Assembly: GCF_014648415.1 (NCBI RefSeq)
Contig: NZ_BMRB01000002.1
Location: 827,260 to 891,259, forward strand
Source: Actinokineospora fastidiosa
GTDB taxonomy: Bacteria; Actinomycetota; Actinomycetes; Mycobacteriales; Pseudonocardiaceae
Direction: 5' to 3'
DNA length: 64,000 bases
The notes below the pieces were generated by a model. It saw only the letters and a program-made list of their open reading frames with translations. It was not told where the DNA came from and did no database searches. The number at the start of each line of letters is the position of its first letter. Position 1 is the first letter of the stretch. A program made the translations under genes and the position numbers. This document shows positions 25,389 to 33,335 of this stretch, one piece after another.

Positions 25389-25735
25389 CACGCGGCCTGG
25401 AGTTCCGCGGTGGTCGGCCAGACGTTGGCCGCCGGAGACGTCGTGGGGGCCGACGCGGTGGTCGGCCAAGCGGCGGTGGTGGGCCAGGACGCGGTGGTCG
25501 GCCAGGAGGCGGTCGTGGGCCAGGCGGCGGTGGTGGGCCACGACGCGGTGGTGGGCCAGGAGTTGTTCGTGGTGGTGGGCCAGGCCGTGGTCGGCCAGTC
25601 GGCGGAGCCGTTCGGGTTAGCCCAGTAGTCGAAACGGTCGATCTCGATTTCGGCCTTCAGGCCCTGTAATGCCTCGGCGTCGACTCCCGATAACCGCAAC
25701 TGCGCGAACACCCGGTCGGTGGTGGAGATGCCCAT
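25388..25735 (-). CDS. TOMM precursor peptide with WPTT hexapeptide-repeat core
   Basis: A 115-residue precursor. Residues 1-38 look like a leader (MGISTTDRVFAQLRLSGVDA, then an acidic/hydrophobic EALQGLKAEIEIDRFDYW). The core contains nine Trp-Pro-Thr-Thr motifs at W47, W52, W60, W66, W72, W78, W84, W90 and W106, plus one APTT. Those from W60 to W90 repeat exactly every six residues as WPTTA[S/A]. There is no Cys, so only Thr/Ser can be cyclised, giving mostly methyloxazoles. The ATG at 25735 follows GGGAG at 7 nt. The stop overlaps the start of the cyclodehydratase gene, so both are made together. Whether the array stays one chain or is cut into hexapeptides is unknown; no peptidase gene is adjacent. 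Confidence 0.88.
   Translation of the reverse strand: MGISTTDRVFAQLRLSGVDAEALQGLKAEIEIDRFDYWANPNGSADWPTTAWPTTTNNSWPTTASWPTTAAWPTTASWPTTASWPTTAAWPTTASAPTTSPAANVWPTTAELQAA
25420..25597 (-). repeat. 18-bp tandem array inside the precursor core
   Basis: The WPTT-encoding units (TGGCCCACCACC plus two codons) recur across this stretch. Six are in exact 18-bp register (25451-25558). Wobble differences are few, which suggests recent expansion by slippage or unequal exchange. Confidence 0.85.
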
Positions 25736-26143
25736 GGCGAGACTCCCTCTGTTGAGTGCCGGAATCAGTGGGTAGCACAAATTCTCCGAGCAGGCCTCGA
25801 GTTCGGGCCAGTGCAGGCCTCACCGGGCCCATGTGTCTTTTTCATACCCGCTGACCTCGGTTTTCCTTGCCCAGGGGTGCCGAGCGCACTGTCGGCGGCA
25901 CGGGTATTGCTGGGACCGTCGGAAGCGTTGGTCGCTGTGCCGCCCACCTGGGGAGATGCCGTCCGTCGGTGGCGGGGCCGGTGATCGGCAAGACATGGCG
26001 CCACGTTACGGAGATTAGCAACTGCCGAATCAGGATCGAAATCTGGTGGTCTGGTCCGAATGCGATTCGCCGACAGGGTTAGTGAGGGCAACCGTGTCCA
26101 GCCGACGCCGGGCCCGGACTTCAAACGGACGGGGGAGCGGAAG
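25736..26143. promoter_or_regulatory. Divergent control region of the TOMM locus
   Basis: A 408-bp gene-free region between the precursor operon (left) and the ThDP-like pair (right). It is less GC-rich than its flanks (for example tgtctttttcatacccg and gcgccacgttacggagattagc), as expected for promoters. Both directions must start here. I see short imperfect inverted repeats (GTGCCG...CGGCAC near 25876-25900) but no operator I can name. Likely targets of the NarL-type and AraC-type regulators of the locus. Confidence 0.5.
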
Positions 26144-26650
26144 ATGACACCCTTAGCACAAAAGGCCGATCTGGTCGACGAGTTATCCAGGGCGCTGGTG
26201 TCGGCCGAATTCGGGCCGTTCTACGCCACGCCGGGCGCGGTCGTGTCGCCGCTCTACGCCCCGCTGAGCGCGGGGCCGGGCGTGTTCACGGTCGCCAGGG
26301 AGGACAACGCCATCGGGATCGCCGCGGGCGCGGCGCTGACCGGGCACAGCCCGGTGGTGCTCATGCCCAACCACGGGCTGGGGCCGTCGCTGGGCGCCAT
26401 CGCGTCGCTGATCGTGCCCTACCGCGTGCCGATCCTGCTGGCCGTCAGCGTGGGCGCCGACGCGGAGGAGGCGCGGCTGCTCTCCCGCATCACCCGGCCG
26501 ATGCTGGACGGGCTCGGGCTGGAGACCATCGAGTTCGACCCGGCAAGGTCCGTCGTCGAGCAGGTCAACCGCGCCCGCGACGCGGTGCGGGACCTGCGGG
26601 TGCCCACCGCCCTGCTCATCCCGTCCGCCGCGCCGGGGCGTCGGGCATGA
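26144..26650 (+). CDS. ThDP-decarboxylase-like protein, alpha half (ComD-like)
   Basis: A 168-residue pyrimidine-binding half of a split ThDP enzyme, resembling sulfopyruvate decarboxylase ComD and the N-terminal half of phosphonopyruvate decarboxylase. The cofactor-activating Glu is present in VAREDNAIGIAAGAAL, and VVLMPNHGLGPSLGAI follows as usual. It overlaps the beta half by ATGA, so a 1:1 complex is expected. Such enzymes decarboxylate 2-oxo acids. In this locus it may act on the precursor-derived product or provide a precursor; both are speculation. ATG 26144 follows GGGGGAG. Confidence 0.8.
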   Translation: MTPLAQKADLVDELSRALVSAEFGPFYATPGAVVSPLYAPLSAGPGVFTVAREDNAIGIAAGAALTGHSPVVLMPNHGLGPSLGAIASLIVPYRVPILLAVSVGADAEEARLLSRITRPMLDGLGLETIEFDPARSVVEQVNRARDAVRDLRVPTALLIPSAAPGRRA

Positions 26651-27231
26651 ACCGGACGACGGCGATCCGGGCGATCATCAGCGCGACCAGCGCCGAGCCC
26701 GTCGTGTTCACCACCGAGGCCGCGTGCCGGGTCGCGCGGTCGATCTCGGACCGGCGCAACCACCTGTACCTGACCGCGGGCGGGGAGCTGGCGTCCTCGC
26801 TGGGCATCGGCGTGGCCATGCAGGTGCGCAGGCCCACCATCGTGGTCGACTCCTACGCCAGCCTCGCCCGCAACCCGATGGGGCTGATCACCGCGGGCAC
26901 GCTGCCCCGGCTCAGCCTGGTGCACGTCGTGCTCGACGACGGCCTCTTCGGCGCGGGCGACGCGGACGCGCCGACCGGGCGGGCGGACGTGTGCGCGCTG
27001 GCCAGGGCGGCGGGATACGACTCGGTGATGAGCACCGCGCGGCCCGACCGGTTCATGACCCTGGTGCGCGACCACGTCAGCCGCACGAGCAGGCCGGTGC
27101 TCATCCGGTGCCTGCTCTCGGCCCCGGACGAGCCGGTGGCCGCCGCAGCGGCGGCCGTGCGCACCGGCGACCTGCCCGCGCACGCCCGCCGGTTCACCGA
27201 GTCCATCGGCGACCTGGGCGCGATCGCGTGA
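26647..27231 (+). CDS. ThDP-decarboxylase-like protein, beta half with degenerate GDG motif
   Basis: A 194-residue partner resembling ComE, the pyrophosphate-binding half. The frame LTAGGELASSLGIGVAM matches the family start of that domain, and VVLDDGLFGAGDADAPT matches the LDNGxYGxTG loop. However, the ThDP/Mg-binding signature GDG...N reads VVDSYASLARN: the Asn remains but GDG is SYA, so the Mg-binding Asp is lost. It may bind ThDP weakly, use another cofactor mode, or be non-catalytic. It is coupled to the alpha half (ATGA). Confidence 0.78.
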   Translation: MNRTTAIRAIISATSAEPVVFTTEAACRVARSISDRRNHLYLTAGGELASSLGIGVAMQVRRPTIVVDSYASLARNPMGLITAGTLPRLSLVHVVLDDGLFGAGDADAPTGRADVCALARAAGYDSVMSTARPDRFMTLVRDHVSRTSRPVLIRCLLSAPDEPVAAAAAAVRTGDLPAHARRFTESIGDLGAIA

Positions 27232-27430
27232 CCCGTGTCGCCGACACCGGCGACCCGTGAATTCCTCATACCCGAACCCGACACGATTTCATCCAGCGCG
27301 ATGACGGCGACACTGGAATGCCGATCTTGCGCGCAAGACAATGTGGTGTGGAGTGTGGAACGAGTCCGCTCTTCACCGGTTCCCGCAGTGGAGCGCGACC
27401 ACGACAAAACCGGGCGAAAGGAAACCGACA

Positions 27431-28201
27431 ATGGACGAGACGGTCGTGCGGGCGGTCGAACGGGCCATCACGACAATGCGCGACAGCCTGTCGGACAAGG
27501 TCACCATCGACGACCTGGCCAGGTCGGCGATGTTCAGCAAGTTCCACTTCTCCCGGGTGTTCCGCAAGGTCACCGGGGTGTCCCCAGGGCGCTTCCTCTC
27601 CGCGATGCGGCTTGAAGAGGCGAAGCGGTTACTGCTGACGACACGGCTCACCGTCGCCGATATCAGCCACCAGGTGGGGTACAACAGCGTCGGCACGTTC
27701 AGCTCGCGATTCCGCAGCAGCGTCGGCGTCTCCCCCATCACCTACCGGCACACCCGCGGCGCCACCACCGAGATCCCGGCGGTCGGCCGGGCGGGCGCGT
27801 CGCCCCGGCCGATGGTCCGCGGCAACGTGACCGGGCCGGACGACGGCAACTCGGGGATGGTCTTCATCGGCCTGTTCCCCAGCGCGATGCTGCAGGGCTC
27901 CCCCGTCCGCTGCACCGTGCTGGACCGCCCTGGTCCGTACACCCTGCACGACGTGCCCGCGGGCACGTGGCACGTGCTGGCCCACTCCGTGCCGCCGGGC
28001 ACCGAGGAGACCCTGTCCACGCGGCCCTACCTGGGCACGCACGGGCCGATCACCATCCACACGGGCATCACCGCCCGCCTGGCCGACCTGCGGCTGCGCC
28101 CGATGCGCGCGTTCGACCCGCCGGTGCTCACCGCGCTGCTCGACGTCCGCTCCGCCGCCCTGGCCCGCCTGCGCACCGCGCAGATGCCCGAAGCGGTCTG
28201 A
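27431..28201 (+). CDS. AraC-family transcriptional regulator
   Basis: A 256-residue regulator with an unusual order: two AraC helix-turn-helix motifs at the N-terminus (VTIDDLARSAMFSKFHFSRV and LTVADISHQVGYNSVGTFSSRF, ending SPITYR), then a 150-residue C-terminal domain (from about 115) that should bind the effector and contains no motif I recognise. ATG 27431 has GGAAAC upstream. It follows the ThDP-like pair on the same strand (199-bp gap) and is a likely local activator of the TOMM locus. A strong terminator follows at 28218. Confidence 0.85.
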   Translation: MDETVVRAVERAITTMRDSLSDKVTIDDLARSAMFSKFHFSRVFRKVTGVSPGRFLSAMRLEEAKRLLLTTRLTVADISHQVGYNSVGTFSSRFRSSVGVSPITYRHTRGATTEIPAVGRAGASPRPMVRGNVTGPDDGNSGMVFIGLFPSAMLQGSPVRCTVLDRPGPYTLHDVPAGTWHVLAHSVPPGTEETLSTRPYLGTHGPITIHTGITARLADLRLRPMRAFDPPVLTALLDVRSAALARLRTAQMPEAV

Positions 28202-28217
28202 CCCCCGCGGTCCACAC

Positions 28218-28249
28218 AGGCGCGGCCTCCGGTCACGGAGGCCGCGCCT
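28218..28249 (+). terminator. Rho-independent-type terminator after the AraC gene
   Basis: AGGCGCGGCCTCCG and CGGAGGCCGCGCCT form a 14-bp perfect stem with a GTCA loop, 17 bp after the stop and followed by TTTC. Confidence 0.8.
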
Positions 28250-28355
28250 TTCGCCGTGCGGGCGCGACCCCTGCGGCGGAACGGGACCGCGCGGCGCACC
28301 GATGTCGAAGCGGTGGGACGCGCCACTCTGGGTGGGATTCCTTGTTGGACAGCGA

Positions 28356-28388
28356 AAAGCCCGGTGGCCGTAGGGGCCACCGGGCTTT
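28356..28388 (-). terminator. Terminator of the HxlR-SCP2 gene
   Basis: AAAGCCCGGTGGCC and GGCCACCGGGCTTT form a 14-bp perfect stem with a 5-nt loop. On the minus strand it ends in TTTT, 14 bp after the HxlR stop. It can also work on the + strand. Confidence 0.8.
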
Positions 28389-28401
28389 GTCGTCGTGCCG
28401 A

Positions 28402-29229
28402 CTACTGGTTGAGCGAGAACGCCCGGGCGAAGTCGTCCACCAGCTTGTCGTCGCCGCTGTAGGACACCTCGTCGGAGGCGCGGACGGCGTCGCCGTCGGC
28501 CTGGCCGGTCAGGATGTCCTTGGCCATCATGCCCGGCTCGATGCGCAGGTCGGCGTCCGGGTTCGGGCCCTCGACCACGGTGATCTCGCCGTCGGCGATG
28601 GTGCCGTTGACGACCATCGGGCCTGCGGTCAGCTCGAAGGTCATCGCGATGTCGGCGACCGCGGCTCCGCGGAAGCACGAGCGCAGCGCCATGATCAGGC
28701 CGTTGATCGTGACGATCTCGTCGGGGCGGGGGACGTCCAGCGTGCGGGCGCCCCAGCGGCCGAAGGCGCGGACGATGTCGTCGAGCTCCTGGCCGTACTC
28801 GGTCAGCTCGTAGCGGACCACGCCCTCCTCGACCGACGACGCCTTGGCCCGCAGCACGCCGAAGTGCTCCATCTCCTTCAGCCGCGCGCTGAGGATGTCC
28901 GGGGACAGCAGCGGCAGCCCCTCGCTCAGCTCGCTGAACCGCTTGGGCCCGACGAGCAGGTCGCGGATGATCAGCATGCCCCACCGCTCGCCGACCATCT
29001 CCGCGGCGTGCGAGAGCCCGCAGAACTGGCCGTAGGTGCGGCGGTTGATGGACTGCAACTCGTTGATGATCCCGTCGATCGCCGCCGGGTCCATCACGGC
29101 CATGTCGACGTCGGCGTCGAGCAGATCGGTGTCCGCGGCCTGCTGGTTGGCCGCGGTGAGCTGGAACCGGTCCCCAGTGATCGTGACGCCCTCTCGGTTC
29201 ACGACCAGCTTCCATTTGCTGTCAGTCAT
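28402..29229 (-). CDS. HxlR-type regulator with SCP2-like domain and N-terminal extension
   Basis: A 275-residue protein. The HxlR winged helix begins at about residue 62 (RRTYGQFCGLSHAAEMVGER, with the redox-type Cys) and runs to about 160 (VVRYELTEYGQELDDIV). The last 110 residues resemble an SCP2 sterol-carrier fold (IAMTFELTAGPMVVNGTIAD, ADLRIEP). The first 60 residues (WKLVVNREGVTITGDRFQLT..., then DADVDMAVMDPAAIDGI) are an extra acidic segment not usual in HxlR proteins. ATG 29229 was taken; a longer version is possible. It is separated from the TOMM genes by two terminators, so its membership of that locus is open. Confidence 0.8.
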   Translation of the reverse strand: MTDSKWKLVVNREGVTITGDRFQLTAANQQAADTDLLDADVDMAVMDPAAIDGIINELQSINRRTYGQFCGLSHAAEMVGERWGMLIIRDLLVGPKRFSELSEGLPLLSPDILSARLKEMEHFGVLRAKASSVEEGVVRYELTEYGQELDDIVRAFGRWGARTLDVPRPDEIVTINGLIMALRSCFRGAAVADIAMTFELTAGPMVVNGTIADGEITVVEGPNPDADLRIEPGMMAKDILTGQADGDAVRASDEVSYSGDDKLVDDFARAFSLNQ

Positions 29230-29706
29230 CGCCCGCGTCCAATCCTCTCGTCCCGCATTTCGATGCGAACCCTTGCCTCGACATGCTCCCGCCATGGTGC
29301 TGCCCGCACTGCGCGAACGGCATCTCTGTGCTTGCGTACGACGTGCTCATTCGGGGTATGGGTCCACAATCGCAGAATCGCGGGCCGGACACGAGCGACC
29401 GCTGATCTTGGCCACCCGGAAATACACATCTCTGTTTTATGACGGTTTCCTATCCGAGGGGTGAACAGGTCACGGATCGGACACATTGTGCCGTTGGCCA
29501 CAGGGGGTCGCCGCCGGGGGCAACTTCCCGCGTGCTCCACACAAACCAGGACGGGCGTTTTCGTACCCGGGCACGAAATCTTGCCGTGTTGCGCCGGAAC
29601 TACGACATCCGCCCGATTGACGCGCGTGGACGTCTCTTGCACGCACGCGCGGGAACAGGGAAACCTGACGCGCTGCAGGCCCCTTTCCCCCCGAATGGAG
29701 ACGCAC
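29230..29706. other. Divergent intergenic region, 477 bp
   Basis: It separates the HxlR gene (-) and the anchored surface protein (+). The part 29405-29455 is AT-richer (gaaatacacatctctgttttatgacg) and may hold promoters. The end carries the GGAG that serves the GTG at 29707. I see no gene. Confidence 0.5.
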
Positions 29707-30612
29707 GTGCGCTCTACCCGTCTGTTCATCACCGCCTGCGGCCTGACGGCCGCGGCCCTGGTGGTGGGCGTCCCCGCCCAGGCGAGCGGACCGACCGGCT
29801 CGGCGTTCGCGATCTCGGTGCAGGCCACCCTGCTCGACTCGCTCAAGGCCGAGGTCGGCCCGCTCCCCCGGGCCGCCTACCCCGAGGGCGCCACGAAGTC
29901 CGTGGTGTCCCTCGACGTGCTGCGCCACCACCTGGCCAAGGCCCGCGTGCTCAACGCGTCCTCGACCGTGGCGGACGGCGCCCTCACCAGCAAGGCGAGC
30001 ATCGCCGACGTCGCCGTGCTTGACCTGGTGCAGGCCAAGCTGATCGCCGCCGAGTGCACCAGCGTCAACGGCGTCGCCAAGGGCTCGTCCACGCTGGTCG
30101 ACGTCCGCGTCGCGGGCACCACGATCAAGGCGGGCGCGACCGGCACGATCCGGGTCGGCGACCTCGTCCAGGTGCACGTCAACGAGCAGGTCCACGCGAA
30201 CGGCAAGCTGACGGTGAACGCCCTGCGCGTCAGCGTCGGCGGCAAGATCGCCGGTGTCGCGAGCGCGGACGTCATCCTGAGCCAGGCCGTCTGCTCCGGC
30301 AAGGCCGCCCCCGACAACGGCGACGGTGGTGACGGCGGCGACGGCGGTGATGGTGGCGACGGCTCCACCCCCACCACCACGACCACCGCCCCCGGCACCG
30401 ACACCCCGACCACGACGACGGCCCCCGGCGTCGACGAGCCGACCACGACGACGGCCCCGGCGGCGGCCCCCGGCATCACCCCGGTCGCGGACCAGGAGGA
30501 CCTGGCCGAGACCGGCGTCAGCGCCATCCTCCCGCTGTCGATCGGCGGCCTCCTGCTCCTCGCAGGCGGCGGCGCGGCCCTGTACCTGGTCCGCAAGCGC
30601 GCCCGCGCGTAA
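29707..30612 (+). CDS. Cell-wall-anchored surface protein (choice-of-anchor P type, LAETG)
   Basis: A 301-residue secreted protein. Signal peptide: residues 1-27 (LFITACGLTAAALVVGVPAQ ends at AQA-S). The globular part (about 28-195) resembles the 'choice-of-anchor P' family (ALTSKASIADVAVLDLV..., two Cys at AECTS and AVCSG). A flexible stalk follows: (GDGGDGG)n, then TTTTTAPGTDTPTTTT-like repeats. It ends with a sorting signal, DLAETG, a 20-residue hydrophobic helix and RKRARA, so a class E sortase should attach it to peptidoglycan. GTG 29707 has GGAG 6 nt upstream; an ATG at 29695 contains that SD and is unlikely. Confidence 0.85.
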   Translation: MRSTRLFITACGLTAAALVVGVPAQASGPTGSAFAISVQATLLDSLKAEVGPLPRAAYPEGATKSVVSLDVLRHHLAKARVLNASSTVADGALTSKASIADVAVLDLVQAKLIAAECTSVNGVAKGSSTLVDVRVAGTTIKAGATGTIRVGDLVQVHVNEQVHANGKLTVNALRVSVGGKIAGVASADVILSQAVCSGKAAPDNGDGGDGGDGGDGGDGSTPTTTTTAPGTDTPTTTTAPGVDEPTTTTAPAAAPGITPVADQEDLAETGVSAILPLSIGGLLLLAGGGAALYLVRKRARA

Positions 30613-30628
30613 GGGCCGAACCGAGCGA

Positions 30629-30673
30629 GAACAGGCCCCGCCGATCGCCCCCTGCCCGATCGGCGGCCTGTTC
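30629..30673 (+). terminator. Terminator of the anchored surface protein gene
   Basis: GAACAGGCC..GCCGATCG pairs with CGATCGGCGGCCTGTTC: 17 bp with a CC bulge and a 9-nt loop, 16 bp after the stop codon. Confidence 0.75.
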
Positions 30674-31236
30674 CGCCCGCCCCGCAGGACAAGCCACACC
30701 CGCTCCGACACGCGCCCCTGTCTCCAAACGCGGAGGCGCGAGTTGAACGGGCAAGGACCCGGCCCGCCGACCGCCCCCATCCCCCTCCGCACCTAGAAGG
30801 CCAGGACCAGCCACGAGCCCGGGATTGAGGGAAACGCCGCTCGCCTCCGCGCTCGGAATGGTCAGCCCCAGCCAACCCGGCGGAGACAGCCCACAGCCAA
30901 GCCCAACCCGCGAGACCGAGCCCGCCTCCACGCCCGACCGCCTACCCCGGAAAGGCCAGGCTCAGCACCGGCTGCGGCGGCCGCGCATCGGAATCAGCTC
31001 GCGAGCCGAGCGAGAACACAGCTTGTCTCCGCGCCCCACCCACAAGGCCACTCCCAGCCCACCTCAGTGCGACGGCCCCCGCCGAATCCGACTAACGAGC
31101 GATCGAGCGAGAACGTCGCTCGCCTCCGCGCCCCAGCGCACTTCCCGCTCCACCTCGACAAGGGCGAGCCCGGCCAGCCCCTGGACGACTCGCGCCGCAA
31201 CCACCTCGCACGCTGAGCGGTGGGCGAGAGTCGGTC
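30674..31236. other. Gene-free region with degenerate short repeats
   Basis: 563 bp between a terminator and the convergent end of the kinase gene. Its third-position GC pattern is weak in all frames and no SD/start pair is convincing. A loose motif (GAGCGAGAAC ... CTCGCCTCCGCGC) recurs near 30835, 31010 and 31105, with diverged spacers. No gene seen. Confidence 0.5.
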
Positions 31237-32433
31237 CTAGCCCGATGACGCGAGGTCCAGCCAGTGTTCGGCGAGGGTCAGGCGGGTGGCGGTGGTTGTC
31301 CGCCAGCGGGGTTCCTGGACCCGGTGGGGGCCGGTGGCCAGGGACAGCACGACCGCCGCGGTGCGGGTCGCCAGGGTCGGGCCGTCCATTGTCGTGGTGA
31401 AGCGGGTGAGGAGGGCCATGCCCAGGCGGTCGAGGGCGGTGGCGCGGTGGGGGTGGATCTGGGCCAGGACGCTCAGGTGGGCCAGGAGGCAGGCGGCGTC
31501 GTCGAGGCGTTCGCCTCGGCCCGCGGTGTCGATGTCGAGCAGGCCGGTGACGACGCCGTCGGCGACCAGCAGTTGGCTCTCGTAGAAGTCGCCGTGGACC
31601 GCCGCGTCGGGGGACTGCGGGGTGGTGTGGTGGACGGCCGCCGCGACGCGGAGGGCACGGGGGGCCAAGGCGGGGTCGGCGGCGGCGATGACCTCGGCGT
31701 AGTGGCGGGCCTTCTGGCCCCACGTCCGCCTGCGCGGTCCGGTCGCCAGTTCCCCGGGCAGGCTGTGCAGCGTGGCCACGATGCTCGACACGAGCGGGCC
31801 CGGGTCGGCGAGCGGGTCGTCCGGGCCCGGCCGGACGATGTGCCTGCGCAGCGTGCGCCCCGGGAGTCCGGCCAGCACCACGAGCCCGTCCTCCGACCAG
31901 CCCAGCGCGGGCGGCACGGGGCAGCCCGCGGCCAGCGCCAGCCGGTGCCTGCGGTGCAGGCCGCGAGCGCGGTCCGGCCGCACCGCCTTCACGTACAGCT
32001 CGCCGCGCGCGGTCTCGACGCGCACGACCGCCCGCCGCCGGGGGCGGTAAGCGACCACGCGGACGGTGACCTCGCCGCCCGCCCACCCCACGCTCGCGCA
32101 CACCCGCCGCATCCGGTCCGGGTCGGCGGCGACGGCCAGGCCGGGCAGGTCCGGGTCGTGCGGGAACCGCCAGAGCCCGACCTCGCCGATCCGCACCACC
32201 CCGCTGGGCAGCGGGACGGGCAGCGCGCGCGACGACGCGCCCAGCACCTCGTCGGCGGTCGACCCGTCGGCCAGCCGCAGCCGCGCCGAGTAGCCGACGG
32301 TCGTGCCGCGCCCGGGCTGGTGGTCGACCTGGGTCGCCGCCCAGTCCAGCAGCTGCGCGCCGGAGCCCCGCAGCGCCGCGGCGATGAGATCGCCCGCCGC
32401 GGGCCCGGTGAGCAGCGCGAGATCCGAGGTCAC
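31237..32433 (-). CDS. APH-fold phosphotransferase (maltokinase-like)
   Basis: A 398-residue protein of the aminoglycoside/choline-kinase fold. The catalytic loop is VHGDFYESQLLV, where the usual Asn after HGDF is Gln, and the metal site is LLDIDTAGRGERLDDAACLL. The N-lobe Lys lies in GELYVKAVRP. The first 190 residues look like a cap domain as in actinobacterial maltokinase-type proteins. The substrate is unknown. GTG start at 32433. It follows the maltokinase-cap-like gene on the same strand by 97 bp, and both lie beside the amylase/pullulanase gene, which suggests a sugar substrate. Confidence 0.78.
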   Translation of the reverse strand: MTSDLALLTGPAAGDLIAAALRGSGAQLLDWAATQVDHQPGRGTTVGYSARLRLADGSTADEVLGASSRALPVPLPSGVVRIGEVGLWRFPHDPDLPGLAVAADPDRMRRVCASVGWAGGEVTVRVVAYRPRRRAVVRVETARGELYVKAVRPDRARGLHRRHRLALAAGCPVPPALGWSEDGLVVLAGLPGRTLRRHIVRPGPDDPLADPGPLVSSIVATLHSLPGELATGPRRRTWGQKARHYAEVIAAADPALAPRALRVAAAVHHTTPQSPDAAVHGDFYESQLLVADGVVTGLLDIDTAGRGERLDDAACLLAHLSVLAQIHPHRATALDRLGMALLTRFTTTMDGPTLATRTAAVVLSLATGPHRVQEPRWRTTTATRLTLAEHWLDLASSG

Positions 32434-32530
32434 GGGACAAGCATGACCTGTCCGACCCGGTTGGGCCTCGCGGATGACCACACTGCCGAGCCCGCGCTCC
32501 CGCGACCTGGTCCCGATGCGGACACCGTCC

Positions 32531-33100
32531 CTAGTCGGCCGTGATGACGGCGAGGCAGCCGCTGACCGAAGCCTGTTCGCCCGCCTGCCACGTGCCCGTG
32601 ACGACCCCGATGGCGTCGGGACCGAGGGCGGGAGCCCCGGGGACGGGCACACGCACCAGCCGCACCCGCACGGCGGCGGTCCTCGCCGAGCCCGGCACAC
32701 GCAGCTCACCGCGTGCTCGCGCCGCGAGCGCGCCGCTGCCCGGATCGGTCACCCCGTTGGTCCACACCAGGTCGAGCAGGCGCTCGCGCCAGAGCGGGTC
32801 GGCCTCGCCGTCGTAGATCCAGCGCGTGCCCAGCACGCTGTGGTCGGCGGTGGCGATCAGCGCGGCTGCGGGCATGCCCGGACCGGGTTCGCCACGGAAC
32901 GTCATCGGGACGTGGTAGACCTCCGAGCCGTCGGTCAGCAGGTGCGTCTCGATGCCGACCCGCCCCGCCGGGTCCTCGAAGCGGAAGTACCCGACCGGCC
33001 GCAGCGCGGCATCCGGGCCGGCCCGGCACCAGGGCTGCCGCGCCAGCCACGGGGGCAGGAACTCGCGGAAGTGCGGTGTCAACGTCGCGCCAACGGCCAC
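32531..33100 (-). CDS. Maltokinase N-terminal cap-like domain protein
   Basis: A 189-residue soluble protein that resembles the cap domain of maltokinases as a stand-alone protein: LPPWLARQPWCR, LRPVGYFRFEDPAGRVGIETHL, YHVPMTFRGEP, ALIATADHSVLGTRWIYDGEADP. Its job alone is unknown; related proteins are conserved in actinomycetes. GTG 33100 has AGGG at 8 nt. It is divergent from the amylase/pullulanase (235-bp shared upstream region). Confidence 0.72.
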   Translation of the reverse strand: MAVGATLTPHFREFLPPWLARQPWCRAGPDAALRPVGYFRFEDPAGRVGIETHLLTDGSEVYHVPMTFRGEPGPGMPAAALIATADHSVLGTRWIYDGEADPLWRERLLDLVWTNGVTDPGSGALAARARGELRVPGSARTAAVRVRLVRVPVPGAPALGPDAIGVVTGTWQAGEQASVSGCLAVITAD

Positions 33101-33335
33101 CCGCCGGACCCTACCGATCAGCGCGTTCCCCAGTTGTCCGGTGGCGGCACGAAACGCAGTCGGATGAGGCGAGAACACCTCGACCAACCGCGCGGACGTC
33201 GACCGACCCGCCTGTTTCGCAATCCGTCGCAAGACATTGCAACGATCGGGTCTTGTCAGGTGCCTCGTGACGTGATTGTGTGCACCAGCCTGGCGGATTC
33301 CGCCTGCAAGGTCTTGCGACGACGAGGAGGTCGGC

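Noticed and set aside
25420-25597. CRISPR-like array
   Set aside because: The repeats are 18 bp, without spacers, and lie in frame inside a peptide gene.
25617-25832. A second small peptide gene next to the precursor
   Set aside because: Out of frame with the precursor leader, no SD, no repeat or leader similarity.
30825-31400. 191-codon + strand frame in the gap after the anchored surface protein
   Set aside because: Ser/Pro/Arg-rich with no SD, and its end runs antisense into the kinase gene.
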